DNA from: Anaerolineaceae bacterium UBA2274
GTDB lineage: Bacteria > Chloroflexota > Anaerolineae > Anaerolineales > Anaerolineaceae
Direction: 5' to 3'
NCBI GenBank assembly: GCA_002347705.1
Contig: DDWY01000041.1
Span: forward strand, 1-21,327
DNA: 21,327 bases
Shown: positions 1-6,869 of the stretch, in pieces
How positions within the stretch are numbered: the stretch's first letter is position 1
Layout: every line of letters begins with the position of its first letter
Made by a program: the position numbers and the translations under genes
Notes under the pieces: model-generated
What the model saw: only the letters and a program-made list of their open reading frames with translations
The model's database searches: none
Told to the model about the DNA's origin: nothing

Positions 1-576
1 ACTAGGATCAATAATTGCCCTAATATTATCTGTTTGGATTTCACTCAATTGAGTCTTAAACAGTGTCTCATAATCAAGTAAATTGTTTTCAAAATATGCC
101 AGTCTTAGATCATCTTCACCTAATAATGCGTTTCCCCAAAAATGGCGGAGATTATACAATGGAGTTCCTTTCATGTTCGGTAAACAACCCCATGTGGTTA
201 TTGGAACAGCGGATTTACCCTTGTGATACCCTTTTTGTTGTTGGAGAACTGGATCCTTTTCGATTTTGTTTTTCAGCTTAAACATCGAATTCCGGGCTTG
301 TTCGATAGGGGACTTTTCTATCCTTTTTTGATTGCCATTGATTGACGTAACTTCTGCTTCTCTTCCGGATATCGGTCTGGCAATGTACCAATCCTTTATT
401 TCAAATATGTAAACACCCTTTTTTGGATGAATCAGTAAATAATCAGGGTTCGCAGTTTGGCCATCATTAACAACAGGCTGAGCATACACAATCCAGTCGT
501 CGGATAGGAGTCTAGCAATAGACGCAAATTTTTGATCACCAGGTTCGGGTCCAGGGGTTCCATAGAAATGAGCCAT
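1..576 (-). CDS. NERD domain (nuclease-related) protein, C-terminus outside the window
   Basis: The frame reads on the minus strand from ATG at 574-576 through position 1 with no stop, giving 192 codons of a longer protein. A GGAGG at 584-588 lies 7 nt upstream of the ATG and fixes the start. Residues 43-63 carry a PD-(D/E)XK-like core: NPDY with D45, then a hydrophobic strand followed by FEIKDW with E59 and K61. This is the typical N-terminal pattern of the NERD domain (established family knowledge), often fused to a UvrD-like helicase, kinase or zinc-finger domain. The rest is cut off, so the full architecture is unknown. NERD proteins are predicted nucleases whose roles are mostly untested. 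The gene is visibly AT-rich (18 G/C in bases 1-60) compared with the next gene (41 G/C in bases 901-960), which suggests a different origin. The family call is firm; the function is open. Confidence 0.8.
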   Translation of the reverse strand, partial: MAHFYGTPGPEPGDQKFASIARLLSDDWIVYAQPVVNDGQTANPDYLLIHPKKGVYIFEIKDWYIARPISGREAEVTSINGNQKRIEKSPIEQARNSMFKLKNKIEKDPVLQQQKGYHKGKSAVPITTWGCLPNMKGTPLYNLRHFWGNALLGEDDLRLAYFENNLLDYETLFKTQLSEIQTDNIRAIIDPS

Positions 577-678
577 AAACAATCCTCCCAAAATATCATG
601 GAAACAAAGGGAATAATAAACGTTTAAAACGCAAATGATGACTATTTTTTGTGTTTAATGCCTTACTCACACTTAAAG

Positions 679-684
679 ATTATA
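679..684 (-). promoter_or_regulatory. candidate -10 box for the NERD gene
   Basis: A perfect TATAAT reads on the minus strand at 684-679, about 100 nt upstream of the NERD start. The hexamer 17 nt further upstream (TGCGTG) is a poor -35, so this is only a candidate. The whole 577-844 spacer is AT-rich and holds no convincing ORF, RNA gene or terminator. Confidence 0.3.
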
Positions 685-844
685 CCTATGTTTAGTAAAT
701 CCACGCATTTTTATCCATCTTTTTGATTTTGGTGATTCATCATATTAGGTATCTAATCCTACATTAACAATATGAGGCCGTATTTTTTTCGAATCTTAAT
801 GGCGTGAAAGTTTAGATGAATGGACAAAAAAAGGCCTTTCAAGA

Positions 845-3271
845 TTATTTCCTCTCCAACAACTTCCACACCGCCTGGAAGAGCTTGCCATTCAGCAGCA
901 GGGCGATGGCTTCGGGGACTTTCATCGCCACGCCGCCGACGGCATATGAGCGCAACGGCGCGTCCATGATGGAAGCTTCCACGATGCGGTCATTGGCTTC
1001 CTGGTATTCTCCCCCACCCGAAGCCCTCTTACGGCCAGCCCTGCCCAGGATCGCCGCAAGCAGCTTGCCCCTGACGCGATTGCGGGCATCCCAAAGGGTG
1101 GAGTTGAGGTCATATACCCTGGGTTCCCCTTGCGGGTCAACCGGCAGCGGGCTGCCATAAATGGCTTCAAAAGCCGCATCCGAAGTTTGCAGGGCGCCAG
1201 TGCCATAGGCGTAATACCCCGGGGCGGATTGGGTGTAATCTGGCACGCGCTCGTCAGGCTGGTCGCTCTCCAGCGCAACGATCACCTCAAGCGGAGTTTC
1301 GGCGGCAGAGGTGCCCAGCAGCAGCCGATATTCGCCCGCTTCGCAGTGCCAGGCGTGAACAAGCGCGTTCCAATAAGCGAAGTCGCCATGCTCCAGCTTG
1401 AAATGGACCGTTCGGCTCTCGCCAGGCACAAGTTCGACCTTCTCAAAAGCCCTCAACTCTTTCTGAGGACGGAAAATGGCAGACACAGGCGGGGAGACGT
1501 AAAGCTGCAGCACTTCCTTGCCCCCTCGTGAGCCCGTGTTACTCAGCCTTACGCTGACTTCCAGCGTTTCGCCAGGCGCCAGGCTTGGCTGGCTGATCTC
1601 GAGGTTGTCGATTTCAAAGCTGTTGTAGGACAGGCCAAAACCAAACGGGAATTGAACCTGCCTGGCAAAACTTTGGTAATAGCGATAGCCCACGAAGACG
1701 CTCTCACGATACAGGGTATTGAAGCGCTTGCCAAACTGACCATATGCCGGGGTGTCTTCCAGTGCCAGGGGCCAGGTTTCCGCCAGCTTGCCGCAGGGGT
1801 TGGCGCGCCCCAGCAGCAGATATAGTGCGGCTGCCCCCACCATCTGCCCCGCCAGCCCCATCAGCAGCACCGCTTTCACCTTACCCAGCCAGGGCAGCCG
1901 CACAGGCGAGCCGGCGTGCAGCACCACGACCACATTCGGATTATCAAAGGCGATGCGGTCGATCAGGGCGTTTTGTGCCGCGGGAAGTTCCAGGTGCAGG
2001 CGGTCGTAGCTTTCGGCTTCCTCAGTATCGCTCAAGCCGGCAAAGAACAAAACCGCGTCCTTCCCGCGGCAGAGTTCCAGCGCTTCCTGCTCAAGCTTCG
2101 CGCTATCCTGGCCGCCCAGGGCGTAACCGCGGGCATAAGGCCAATTTAGGTTTTCTTCGCGCAAGGCATCCATGAAGGACACCATCCGCCGTGGGTTCAC
2201 CCGGCTGCTGCCCACGCCCTGGTAATGCGGCTTTTCGGCTATCGCGCCGATCACCGCCACCTTCAAATCTGCCAAAAGCGGCAGGATATCCCCCTCATTT
2301 TTCAGCAGAACCGCTGATTCGAGCGCGACTTTCTTCGCGACAGCATCAAAATCTGCGGCTTGCCAGGTTTTTTCCGGCTCCCGCTCTTCGCGCACCTTGT
2401 CGATCAGTTCCAAGAGTTTGCCAACCGCCCGGTTCAGATCGCTTTCCGCAATCCTCCCCGACTTCACCCCCTCAAGGATGCGATCCACGCCAAATTGTCC
2501 GGTCGGGGGCATCTCCAGGTCTGTGCCGGCAGGGATGGCACTGGCGCGGTCATTCATGCCGCCCCAATCGGTCATGAACAAACCCTCAAAACCCCATTCC
2601 TGCCTTGCGATTTTGGTCAGGAGGTCTGCGTGCTCACTGGCGTAGGTGCTATTGAGCTTATTGTAAGAACTCATCACGGTCCAGGGCTGCGCTTTGCGGA
2701 TGGCGATCTCAAACGGCTTGAGATAGATCTCGCGCAGGGCGCGCTCATCGATGACCGAGCTGTTGATCATGCGGGCAAATTCCTGGTTGTTGGCGGCGAA
2801 GTGCTTCAGGCTGACTGCCGTGCCCTGGCTTTGGACGCCGCTGATGTACGCGCTTGCCAGTTCGCCTGCCACCAGGGGATCTTCCGAAAAATACTCAAAG
2901 TTGCGCCCGCAGAGGGGATGGCGCTTGATGTTCACGCCCGGCGCCAGCAAGACGTCCACCCCGGCGGCTTTCGCCTCCGCGCCAAGTGCCTGCCCAAGTT
3001 CAAAAACCAGATCCCGATCAAAGGAACAGGCCACCGCCGAAAGACTCGGGTAGCTGGTGGCGGGATAGCTATTCTCCAGACCTGATTGACCCGATTTTGG
3101 CTCCGTTTTTCGCAATCCGTGGGGACCGTCGTGCAAGGTCAGCGCTGGGATCCCCAGCCGTGGGATCGCACGCGTATGCCAAAAATCCCCTCCACCTGAA
3201 ATGATCCAGGCTTTCTCTTCAAGTGTCAGTTGTTCAAGGATCCGTTTGTTATTATCGTTGTGTTCAGGCAA
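845..3271 (-). CDS. glycoside hydrolase family 3 beta-glycosidase
   Basis: This 808-residue protein should hydrolyse beta-linked gluco- or xylo-oligosaccharides from the non-reducing end by the retaining GH3 mechanism. The start is TTG at 3269-3271, chosen because AAGGAG lies 8 nt upstream and no suitable ATG is near. The (beta/alpha)8 domain covers about residues 1-290, with HDGPHGLR near 47-54, RNFEYFSEDP at 123-132, KHF at 156-158 and the nucleophile D235 in MTDWGG. The alpha/beta sandwich domain carries E420 in ESYDR, the likely acid/base. A fibronectin-III-like domain follows at about 560-665, then a 141-residue C-terminal tail from about 668. No signal peptide is visible, so the enzyme is probably cytoplasmic and acts on imported oligosaccharides. 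Its stop lies 268 bp before the NERD start and no clear terminator was seen. The exact sugar specificity cannot be read. Confidence 0.93.
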   Translation of the reverse strand: MPEHNDNNKRILEQLTLEEKAWIISGGGDFWHTRAIPRLGIPALTLHDGPHGLRKTEPKSGQSGLENSYPATSYPSLSAVACSFDRDLVFELGQALGAEAKAAGVDVLLAPGVNIKRHPLCGRNFEYFSEDPLVAGELASAYISGVQSQGTAVSLKHFAANNQEFARMINSSVIDERALREIYLKPFEIAIRKAQPWTVMSSYNKLNSTYASEHADLLTKIARQEWGFEGLFMTDWGGMNDRASAIPAGTDLEMPPTGQFGVDRILEGVKSGRIAESDLNRAVGKLLELIDKVREEREPEKTWQAADFDAVAKKVALESAVLLKNEGDILPLLADLKVAVIGAIAEKPHYQGVGSSRVNPRRMVSFMDALREENLNWPYARGYALGGQDSAKLEQEALELCRGKDAVLFFAGLSDTEEAESYDRLHLELPAAQNALIDRIAFDNPNVVVVLHAGSPVRLPWLGKVKAVLLMGLAGQMVGAAALYLLLGRANPCGKLAETWPLALEDTPAYGQFGKRFNTLYRESVFVGYRYYQSFARQVQFPFGFGLSYNSFEIDNLEISQPSLAPGETLEVSVRLSNTGSRGGKEVLQLYVSPPVSAIFRPQKELRAFEKVELVPGESRTVHFKLEHGDFAYWNALVHAWHCEAGEYRLLLGTSAAETPLEVIVALESDQPDERVPDYTQSAPGYYAYGTGALQTSDAAFEAIYGSPLPVDPQGEPRVYDLNSTLWDARNRVRGKLLAAILGRAGRKRASGGGEYQEANDRIVEASIMDAPLRSYAVGGVAMKVPEAIALLLNGKLFQAVWKLLERK

Positions 3272-3325
3272 GGGAAATTCTCCTTCAAACAGGATTGGTC
3301 ATTTCAGGGTAAATAAACCCTGGGA

Positions 3326-4525
3326 TCAAATCACTCCGGTCAGGAGCAGGATCGCCAGGACGATAATGAGCACGCCGAACAGCAGCAAGACGTAGAAATT
3401 GCGCGAGGCAGTTTTATCTACGGCTCCAAGGTTGCTGGAAACGTCGTTTTTGGCTTCCGCTTTGAAATCGACCTTGCTGAGGATCATATCCAGCTTTTGA
3501 TAAAGCTCGGTCAGCTCAGGTGAAAGCGGTCGGGCTTTCTCAACCTGGGCGCCCAGAGCCTTCGCCATCGCCTCAAGTTGCTCTGCGAAAGTTTTGATCT
3601 CACTGGCTTTGGTCTCGATTTGTTTTTCGAGAGCTTCGAGCTGATCATCGAGGGGAAGCAACTCGCTTTTCAGGTCACCTTCCAGAGCCTGGATCTGACC
3701 CTGCAAATCATTTAACTGGGTACTCAGAGCCAAAGCCTGGTTTTGCAGCCCAGGAAGCTGCGCCGCCAATTCAGGTTCAGCGTTGGTGGCATCCAGCAAG
3801 GAAGTGGTCAGACTGCTAAGGCGGCTATTCAGCTCGCTGAGTTGCTCCACCTTAGCGGGGTCATCCGAGCGTTCCATCTCGATGATGCGCCCGCGCGTGT
3901 CTTTCACGTCACGCTGGAAGCGTATCTTTTCCTGCGCGGCCGCATCCAGTTCGGCTTCGAGCGCGCGCACGCGGTTTTTTGCTTCACTTAGGTCGCGATC
4001 TACATTCTTTTGTTGGCTTTTTAAGGCTTCAATCTGCTGATCGAAGCGCTCAACCACCGCCAGACGCTGTTGAGCCAGGTCCGCTTTTTTCTCTTCGAGC
4101 GAACGCCGGTGATCTGTCGCGCCGTCGATCTGCCCCTGGACCGTTATCAGCTGGTTATACGCGCTCTCGTAGCTTGGGTCGCTGACTCTTGCTTCCCAGG
4201 CCTTTTGGCCCAGCTCGTCCAGCAGATCGCTTTTATCGCGTTCCAAGCCCTTCAGTTCACTCTTCAGGCGAACATTTTGGGTTTTCAGGCGGGCAGTGGC
4301 GCTGCCGGCAGCAAACCAGGCGCTGAGCTTGCCAACGCGCCAGAGGTAAATTACCAATCCTAGATAAGCCAGCAGGAGCAAAATGCCCATCACAATCGAT
4401 ACCCAACGCCCGCTCGTGTCGGCTGGATTGTCCGTTTGGGTGCAGCCGGTCAAAGCAAAAGGCATCAAAGTCAGAAGTAGCAAAGCTGGGAGAAAAACAC
4501 GGGGATTTTGGCGGCTCTTTTTCAT
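3326..4525 (-). CDS. coiled-coil envelope protein with lipobox and two membrane anchors
   Basis: This 399-residue protein has no family I recognise. It starts at ATG 4523-4525 behind a strong GAGGAGGAGCT ribosome binding site. Residues 1-27 form a signal peptide ending in ALTGC, a lipobox with C28 as the lipidation site. A second hydrophobic segment lies at about 42-62. Residues about 80-345 are a long Glu/Lys/Gln/Leu-rich heptad-like region, almost certainly coiled coil. A third hydrophobic segment at about 376-399 ends the chain. The combination points to an elongated protein tethered at both ends on the outer face of the membrane, perhaps spanning or spacing the envelope. An alternative is that the N-terminal region is only a two-helix membrane hairpin and no lipid is attached. 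It lies 54 bp upstream of the GH3 gene on the same strand and may be cotranscribed with it. Confidence 0.75.
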   Translation of the reverse strand: MKKSRQNPRVFLPALLLLTLMPFALTGCTQTDNPADTSGRWVSIVMGILLLLAYLGLVIYLWRVGKLSAWFAAGSATARLKTQNVRLKSELKGLERDKSDLLDELGQKAWEARVSDPSYESAYNQLITVQGQIDGATDHRRSLEEKKADLAQQRLAVVERFDQQIEALKSQQKNVDRDLSEAKNRVRALEAELDAAAQEKIRFQRDVKDTRGRIIEMERSDDPAKVEQLSELNSRLSSLTTSLLDATNAEPELAAQLPGLQNQALALSTQLNDLQGQIQALEGDLKSELLPLDDQLEALEKQIETKASEIKTFAEQLEAMAKALGAQVEKARPLSPELTELYQKLDMILSKVDFKAEAKNDVSSNLGAVDKTASRNFYVLLLFGVLIIVLAILLLTGVI

Positions 4526-4654
4526 AGCTCCTCCTCAATGAAAACAATATGGATTGGTAGAAGTATACCTTATGCACACCCATCAAATGACCAAAACGCG
4601 ATCCAATTTTGAAATTAATCGCCGCGTGAGTGCAAAACCCCAGGTAATTTCGAA

Positions 4655-4683
4655 TTGAAAAATTGGTCCTCACCGGCTATAAT
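4655..4683 (+). promoter_or_regulatory. consensus sigma-70 type promoter
   Basis: TTGAAA at 4655-4660 and TATAAT at 4678-4683 are separated by exactly 17 nt, the best promoter match in the window. Initiation is expected near 4690. It drives the structured leader RNA at about 4690-4780 and, with read-through, the SWIM protein gene. Confidence 0.75.
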
Positions 4684-4689
4684 GTAGAT

Positions 4690-4780
4690 ATGCAGGAGTT
4701 AGCCTGATACGATGATCAGTTCCAAGCTTGTGGTATGGACAGGAACACACGCCAGAGTTTTACGGCGCGTGTTTTTATTT
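4690..4780 (+). ncRNA. structured leader or small RNA ending in a terminator-like hairpin
   Basis: The stretch between the promoter and the SWIM gene can fold into three consecutive hairpins. H1 pairs CTGAT 4704-4708 with ATCAG 4715-4719. H2 pairs TTCC 4720-4723 with GGAA 4742-4745. H3 pairs ACACGC 4747-4752 with GCGTGT 4767-4772 and is followed by TTTTTATTT. H3 plus its U-tract resembles an intrinsic terminator placed 30 nt before the next start codon, so the product is either a roughly 90-nt standalone RNA or an attenuated leader. A tiny frame, MQELA followed by TGA (4690-4707), could be a leader peptide but has no strong support. I do not recognise a known riboswitch class. The ACG-containing loops recall mini-ykkC (guanidine-II) hairpins, but the tetraloop geometry does not fit. 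Confidence 0.5.
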
Positions 4781-4810
4781 AAAATTTAACTGAAACGGAG
4801 CAGCAAAAAA

Positions 4811-5059
4811 ATGATGGACAGCGGTTTAATTGGTAAGATCGAAAAAGCAAAACGCTACGCAGAAGAAAAAGATCGCATCACTATCAACACATTTGAAGCC
4901 AAATTCCGTGGGGAAAACAACGAACATATCGTTACTTATGATCACGGCAAGTGGAATTGCACTTGCAATTACTTCCAGGGGCGCGGCGTCTGCGCGCACA
5001 CCATGGGAATGGAATTGATTCTCGAAGGGATGGTTGAGCCATCCGAACAATTAGATTGA
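4811..5059 (+). CDS. small SWIM zinc-finger protein
   Basis: This 82-residue protein is little more than a SWIM zinc finger. C50, C52, C61 and H63 give the CxCx8CxH pattern in CTCNYFQGRGVCAH, preceded by beta strands ending in GKWNC. SWIM fingers bind DNA or proteins and usually sit in SWI2/SNF2 ATPases, MuDR transposases or recombination factors (established). Here the domain stands alone behind a charged N-terminal helix. GGAG at 4797-4800 lies 10 nt before ATG 4811; a second ATG at 4814 would lose one residue and has worse spacing. The gene sits between a terminator-like leader hairpin and a strong terminator, so it is probably monocistronic and controlled through its leader. The partner or target is unknown. 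Confidence 0.82.
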   Translation: MMDSGLIGKIEKAKRYAEEKDRITINTFEAKFRGENNEHIVTYDHGKWNCTCNYFQGRGVCAHTMGMELILEGMVEPSEQLD

Positions 5060-5075
5060 TTTGCTCATAAGGGAT

Positions 5076-5098
5076 AAAGAGCCTTCGGGCTCTTTTTT
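5076..5098 (+). terminator. intrinsic terminator after the SWIM gene
   Basis: AAAGAGCC 5076-5083, loop TTCG and GGCTCTTT 5088-5095 form a perfect 8-bp stem with a stable UUCG tetraloop and a T-run to 5098. It lies 17 nt after the SWIM stop codon and separates that gene from the PAP2 gene. Confidence 0.92.
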
Positions 5099-5133
5099 GA
5101 CAGCTTCACATATTCAGAAGGGACAACACTACA

Positions 5134-6138
5134 ATGGACGTTGTTAATCAAGCCGAACTGGTAGTTAATCTTTTTTTGCAATCTCTGGGCTCCATTTTGC
5201 AGAGCCTCATGGGCATTATCACCATGCTCGGAAATGAAATCTTCTATATCCTCTTTATGCCCACCATTTACTGGTGTGTGGATGCCTGGGCTGGCTTGCG
5301 CATCGGCGTTATGCTGCTTTCCAGTACCTGCTTTAACGGTTTCTTCAAAGTGCTGCTCAAGGGACCGCGTCCCTACTGGATCAGCGACAACATCGTCCCG
5401 GGCGTGCACGAATCCTCTTTTGGCATCCCTTCCGGACACGCCATGAACTCCACCGCTGTCTGGGGCTGGAGCGCGATTGAAACCAAAAATCGCAAAGTGA
5501 TTTTGTTTGCAGGCGTGATGGTGCTGCTGATCGCCACCTCCCGCCTGGTTTTGGGGGTGCACTTCCTGAGCGACGTGTTGCTCGGGCTGCTTTTGGGGCT
5601 TTTGCTGCTACTGGCATTCAGTAAGTTGCAAAAACCAATCGGTGCCTGGTTGAAAAAACAGACGCTTAAAAACCAACTCTTACTGGCGTTCTTCAGCTCG
5701 CTTTTTATTATCGGCTTGAACGCACTGGTTATTGTGCTTTCTAGTGACTGGCAAATGCCAGCTGAGTGGGCAGCGCGCGCCGGAGATGTGGACCCGCTTT
5801 CGCTCGATGGCGCGCTTATGACCAGCGGCTTATGGTTTGGTATGCTGGGAGGATTTGCCTGGCTCAGGGTACGCCGGGGCGTGATCCAGAGTAACTTTGG
5901 CACATGGCAGCGCATTCTGCGCTACCTGGTTGGGATTGTCGGCGTGATTGCCATCTACGCTGGGCTGGGATCGTTCTTCCCCGATGATCTGGGGCTGGTC
6001 AGCATGTTTTTGCGCTACTTCCGCTATTTTTTGATTGGGATCTGGATCGCCTGTCTCAGTCCGCTGCTTTTTGAGAAACTAAAAATCGGCCGGATTGAAC
6101 CGGAAATTGAACCTCGCAGCAGCGCCCCATTGGCATAG
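5134..6138 (+). CDS. PAP2-superfamily membrane phosphatase
   Basis: This 334-residue polytopic membrane protein carries all three PAP2 signature motifs: KxxxxxxRP with K72, R79 and P80; PSGH at 99-102; and SRx5Hx3D with S136, R137, H143 and D147. H102 is the general acid and H143 the nucleophile by family knowledge. Members dephosphorylate phosphatidic acid, undecaprenyl diphosphate or similar lipid phosphates with the active site facing outwards. Four or more extra hydrophobic segments follow to about residue 315, so it is longer than the minimal family members of about 200 residues. The natural substrate cannot be decided here. It follows the SWIM terminator by 35 nt. A TTGACA occurs at 5097-5102 but no -10 box stands at the right distance, so its promoter is unresolved. 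Confidence 0.88.
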   Translation: MDVVNQAELVVNLFLQSLGSILQSLMGIITMLGNEIFYILFMPTIYWCVDAWAGLRIGVMLLSSTCFNGFFKVLLKGPRPYWISDNIVPGVHESSFGIPSGHAMNSTAVWGWSAIETKNRKVILFAGVMVLLIATSRLVLGVHFLSDVLLGLLLGLLLLLAFSKLQKPIGAWLKKQTLKNQLLLAFFSSLFIIGLNALVIVLSSDWQMPAEWAARAGDVDPLSLDGALMTSGLWFGMLGGFAWLRVRRGVIQSNFGTWQRILRYLVGIVGVIAIYAGLGSFFPDDLGLVSMFLRYFRYFLIGIWIACLSPLLFEKLKIGRIEPEIEPRSSAPLA

Positions 6139-6157
6139 AACAGTTTGCGGTAAGCCC

Positions 6158-6233
6158 TGTCATTTTGAGTCTCATTTGCGAAGAATCTTATTATTTAAGA
6201 TCAGATCCTTCATTGTGTTCAGGGTGAGAATGA
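6158..6233. repeat. GTCATTCTGAG-type interspersed repeat, copy A
   Basis: It begins TGTCATTTTGAG, contains TTTGCGAAGAATCT and AAGATCAGATCCTTCA, and ends in a degenerate GGGTGAGAATGA. The shared order of blocks with the copies at 6342 and 6597 shows common ancestry. The ends are roughly inverted (TGTCAT and ATGACA in the best copy). Confidence 0.7.
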
Positions 6234-6341
6234 TAATTGTAGGGTGGGTTGGCGTCATGGAGTCTGTTCCAGCTTAATCCCTGCTATAGGCAACCCACCA
6301 TCTCACTTTTGCCAGATTGAAAACCGCAATCCAGCCCAGTT

Positions 6342-6413
6342 TGTCATTCTGAGCCTCTTTTGCGAAAAATCTAATCATCAAGGATAAGATCCTTCACTAC
6401 GTTAAGGATGACA
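6342..6413. repeat. GTCATTCTGAG-type interspersed repeat, copy B
   Basis: This is the best preserved copy. It starts TGTCATTCTGAGCCTC, contains TTTTGCGAAAAATCT and AAGATCCTTCACTACG, and ends AAGGATGACA. The terminal TGTCAT and ATGACA are inverted, as in small non-autonomous elements. Confidence 0.72.
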
Positions 6414-6469
6414 AAGGTAGGACGGTTCAACAACATCCTGTGTAGTCAAGTTCCGGCTGTACAGTGGGG

Positions 6470-6514
6470 GTCATGATGCTGAGATCGCCACGTCGCTTCG
6501 CTCCTCGCGATGAC
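6470..6514. repeat. GTCAT..ATGAC interspersed repeat
   Basis: Its complement reads GTCATCGCGAGGAGCGAAGC followed by GACGTGGCGATCT. It matches the element end at 21186-21210 (GTCATTGCGAGGAACGAAGC then AATCT), so two members of this family lie in the window in opposite orientation. Confidence 0.7.
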
Positions 6515-6528
6515 TGGTGTAGGATTTT

Positions 6529-6591
6529 TAGGGTGGGTTGGCTTTTTGAGAATCCTCAAATGACAACTTCTTTTTACGCCAACCCACCCTA
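6529..6591. repeat. perfect 14-bp inverted repeat of the TAGGGTGGGTTGGC family
   Basis: TAGGGTGGGTTGGC at 6529-6542 is the exact reverse complement of GCCAACCCACCCTA at 6578-6591, with 35 nt between. A related but weaker pair lies at 6240-6253 and 6289-6299 in the same spacer. The layout is that of a miniature inverted-repeat element. Confidence 0.75.
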
Positions 6592-6596
6592 CAGGC

Positions 6597-6652
6597 TTTT
6601 GCGAAGAATCTTTCAGTTAAAGATCAGATCCTTCACTGCGTTCAGGATGACA
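6597..6652. repeat. GTCATTCTGAG-type interspersed repeat, 5'-truncated copy C
   Basis: The copy starts inside the family at TTTTGCGAAGAATCT, keeps AAGATCAGATCCTTCACTGC and ends CAGGATGACA, but lacks the leading TGTCATTCTGAG block. It directly follows the inverted repeat that ends at 6591, which may have replaced its left end. Confidence 0.68.
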
Positions 6653-6728
6653 AATGAAGGTTTTAGGTGAATGGCGGGTATACCAATAGCGGGGCAATCT
6701 CGCCGCGCGCTACATCATTTCGATAAAC

Positions 6729-6754
6729 AAAAAAATGCCGTGCAATCACGGCAT
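6729..6754 (-). terminator. intrinsic terminator after tRNA-Ser
   Basis: Read on the minus strand, ATGCCGTG, loop ATTG and CACGGCAT form an 8-bp stem (6735-6754) followed by a run of seven T (6735-6729). It lies 8 nt beyond the tRNA 3' end and probably also ends the rnd/beta-CASP transcript. Confidence 0.9.
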
Positions 6755-6761
6755 CTTCAGG

Positions 6762-6849
6762 CGGAGAGAGTGGGGTTCGAACCCACGATGGGTACAAGAC
6801 CCATAACGGTTTTCGAGACCGCCCCGATCAACCACTCCGGCATCTCTCC
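6762..6849 (-). tRNA. tRNA-Ser (anticodon CGA)
   Basis: The minus strand folds as an 88-nt class II tRNA. The acceptor GGAGAGA (6849-6843) pairs with TCTCTCC (6769-6763), with discriminator G at 6762. The anticodon loop CTCGAAA gives CGA at 6815-6813, reading UCG. A long variable arm (TATGGGTCTTGTACCCATC) marks the serine class, and the T arm holds GGTTCGAA. The 3' CCA is not encoded: the bases after the discriminator are CCT. A TATAAT at 6867-6862 on the same strand, about 12 nt upstream, may be its own -10 box. The beta-CASP gene stop lies 20 bp upstream, so co-transcription is also possible. Confidence 0.96.
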
Positions 6850-6869
6850 AGCAGGTTTCAGATTATACC

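Larger units (their letters stand above)
6139..6730. other. gene-free repeat-rich spacer
   Basis: I find no supportable gene in this spacer between the convergent PAP2 and tRNA-Ser transcripts. It holds three degenerate copies of one repeat (6158-6233, 6342-6413, 6597-6652), a perfect inverted repeat (6529-6591) and one copy of a GTCAT..ATGAC repeat (6470-6514), each listed separately. Short open frames here only translate the repeats. Confidence 0.75.

Noticed and set aside
63..281. A 72-residue plus-strand frame near the left edge
   Set aside because: It lies antisense to the NERD gene, which has a recognisable domain and a good ribosome binding site; the plus frame shows no family features.
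801..845. Terminator after the GH3 gene
   Set aside because: AAAGGCCTTT followed by T on the minus strand is a palindrome with almost no loop; the stem is too short to be credible.
4701..4772. Guanidine-II (mini-ykkC) riboswitch upstream of the SWIM gene
   Set aside because: ACG-containing loops occur, but the required pair of stems with ACGR tetraloops is not formed, and the downstream gene is not a guanidine exporter.
5097..5135. Promoter for the PAP2 gene from TTGACA at 5097
   Set aside because: No -10 hexamer lies 16-18 nt downstream; TACAAT at 5130 is 27 nt away and overlaps the start codon.
6464..6670. Short plus-strand frames in the repeat-rich spacer
   Set aside because: They only translate interspersed repeats and have no ribosome binding site.
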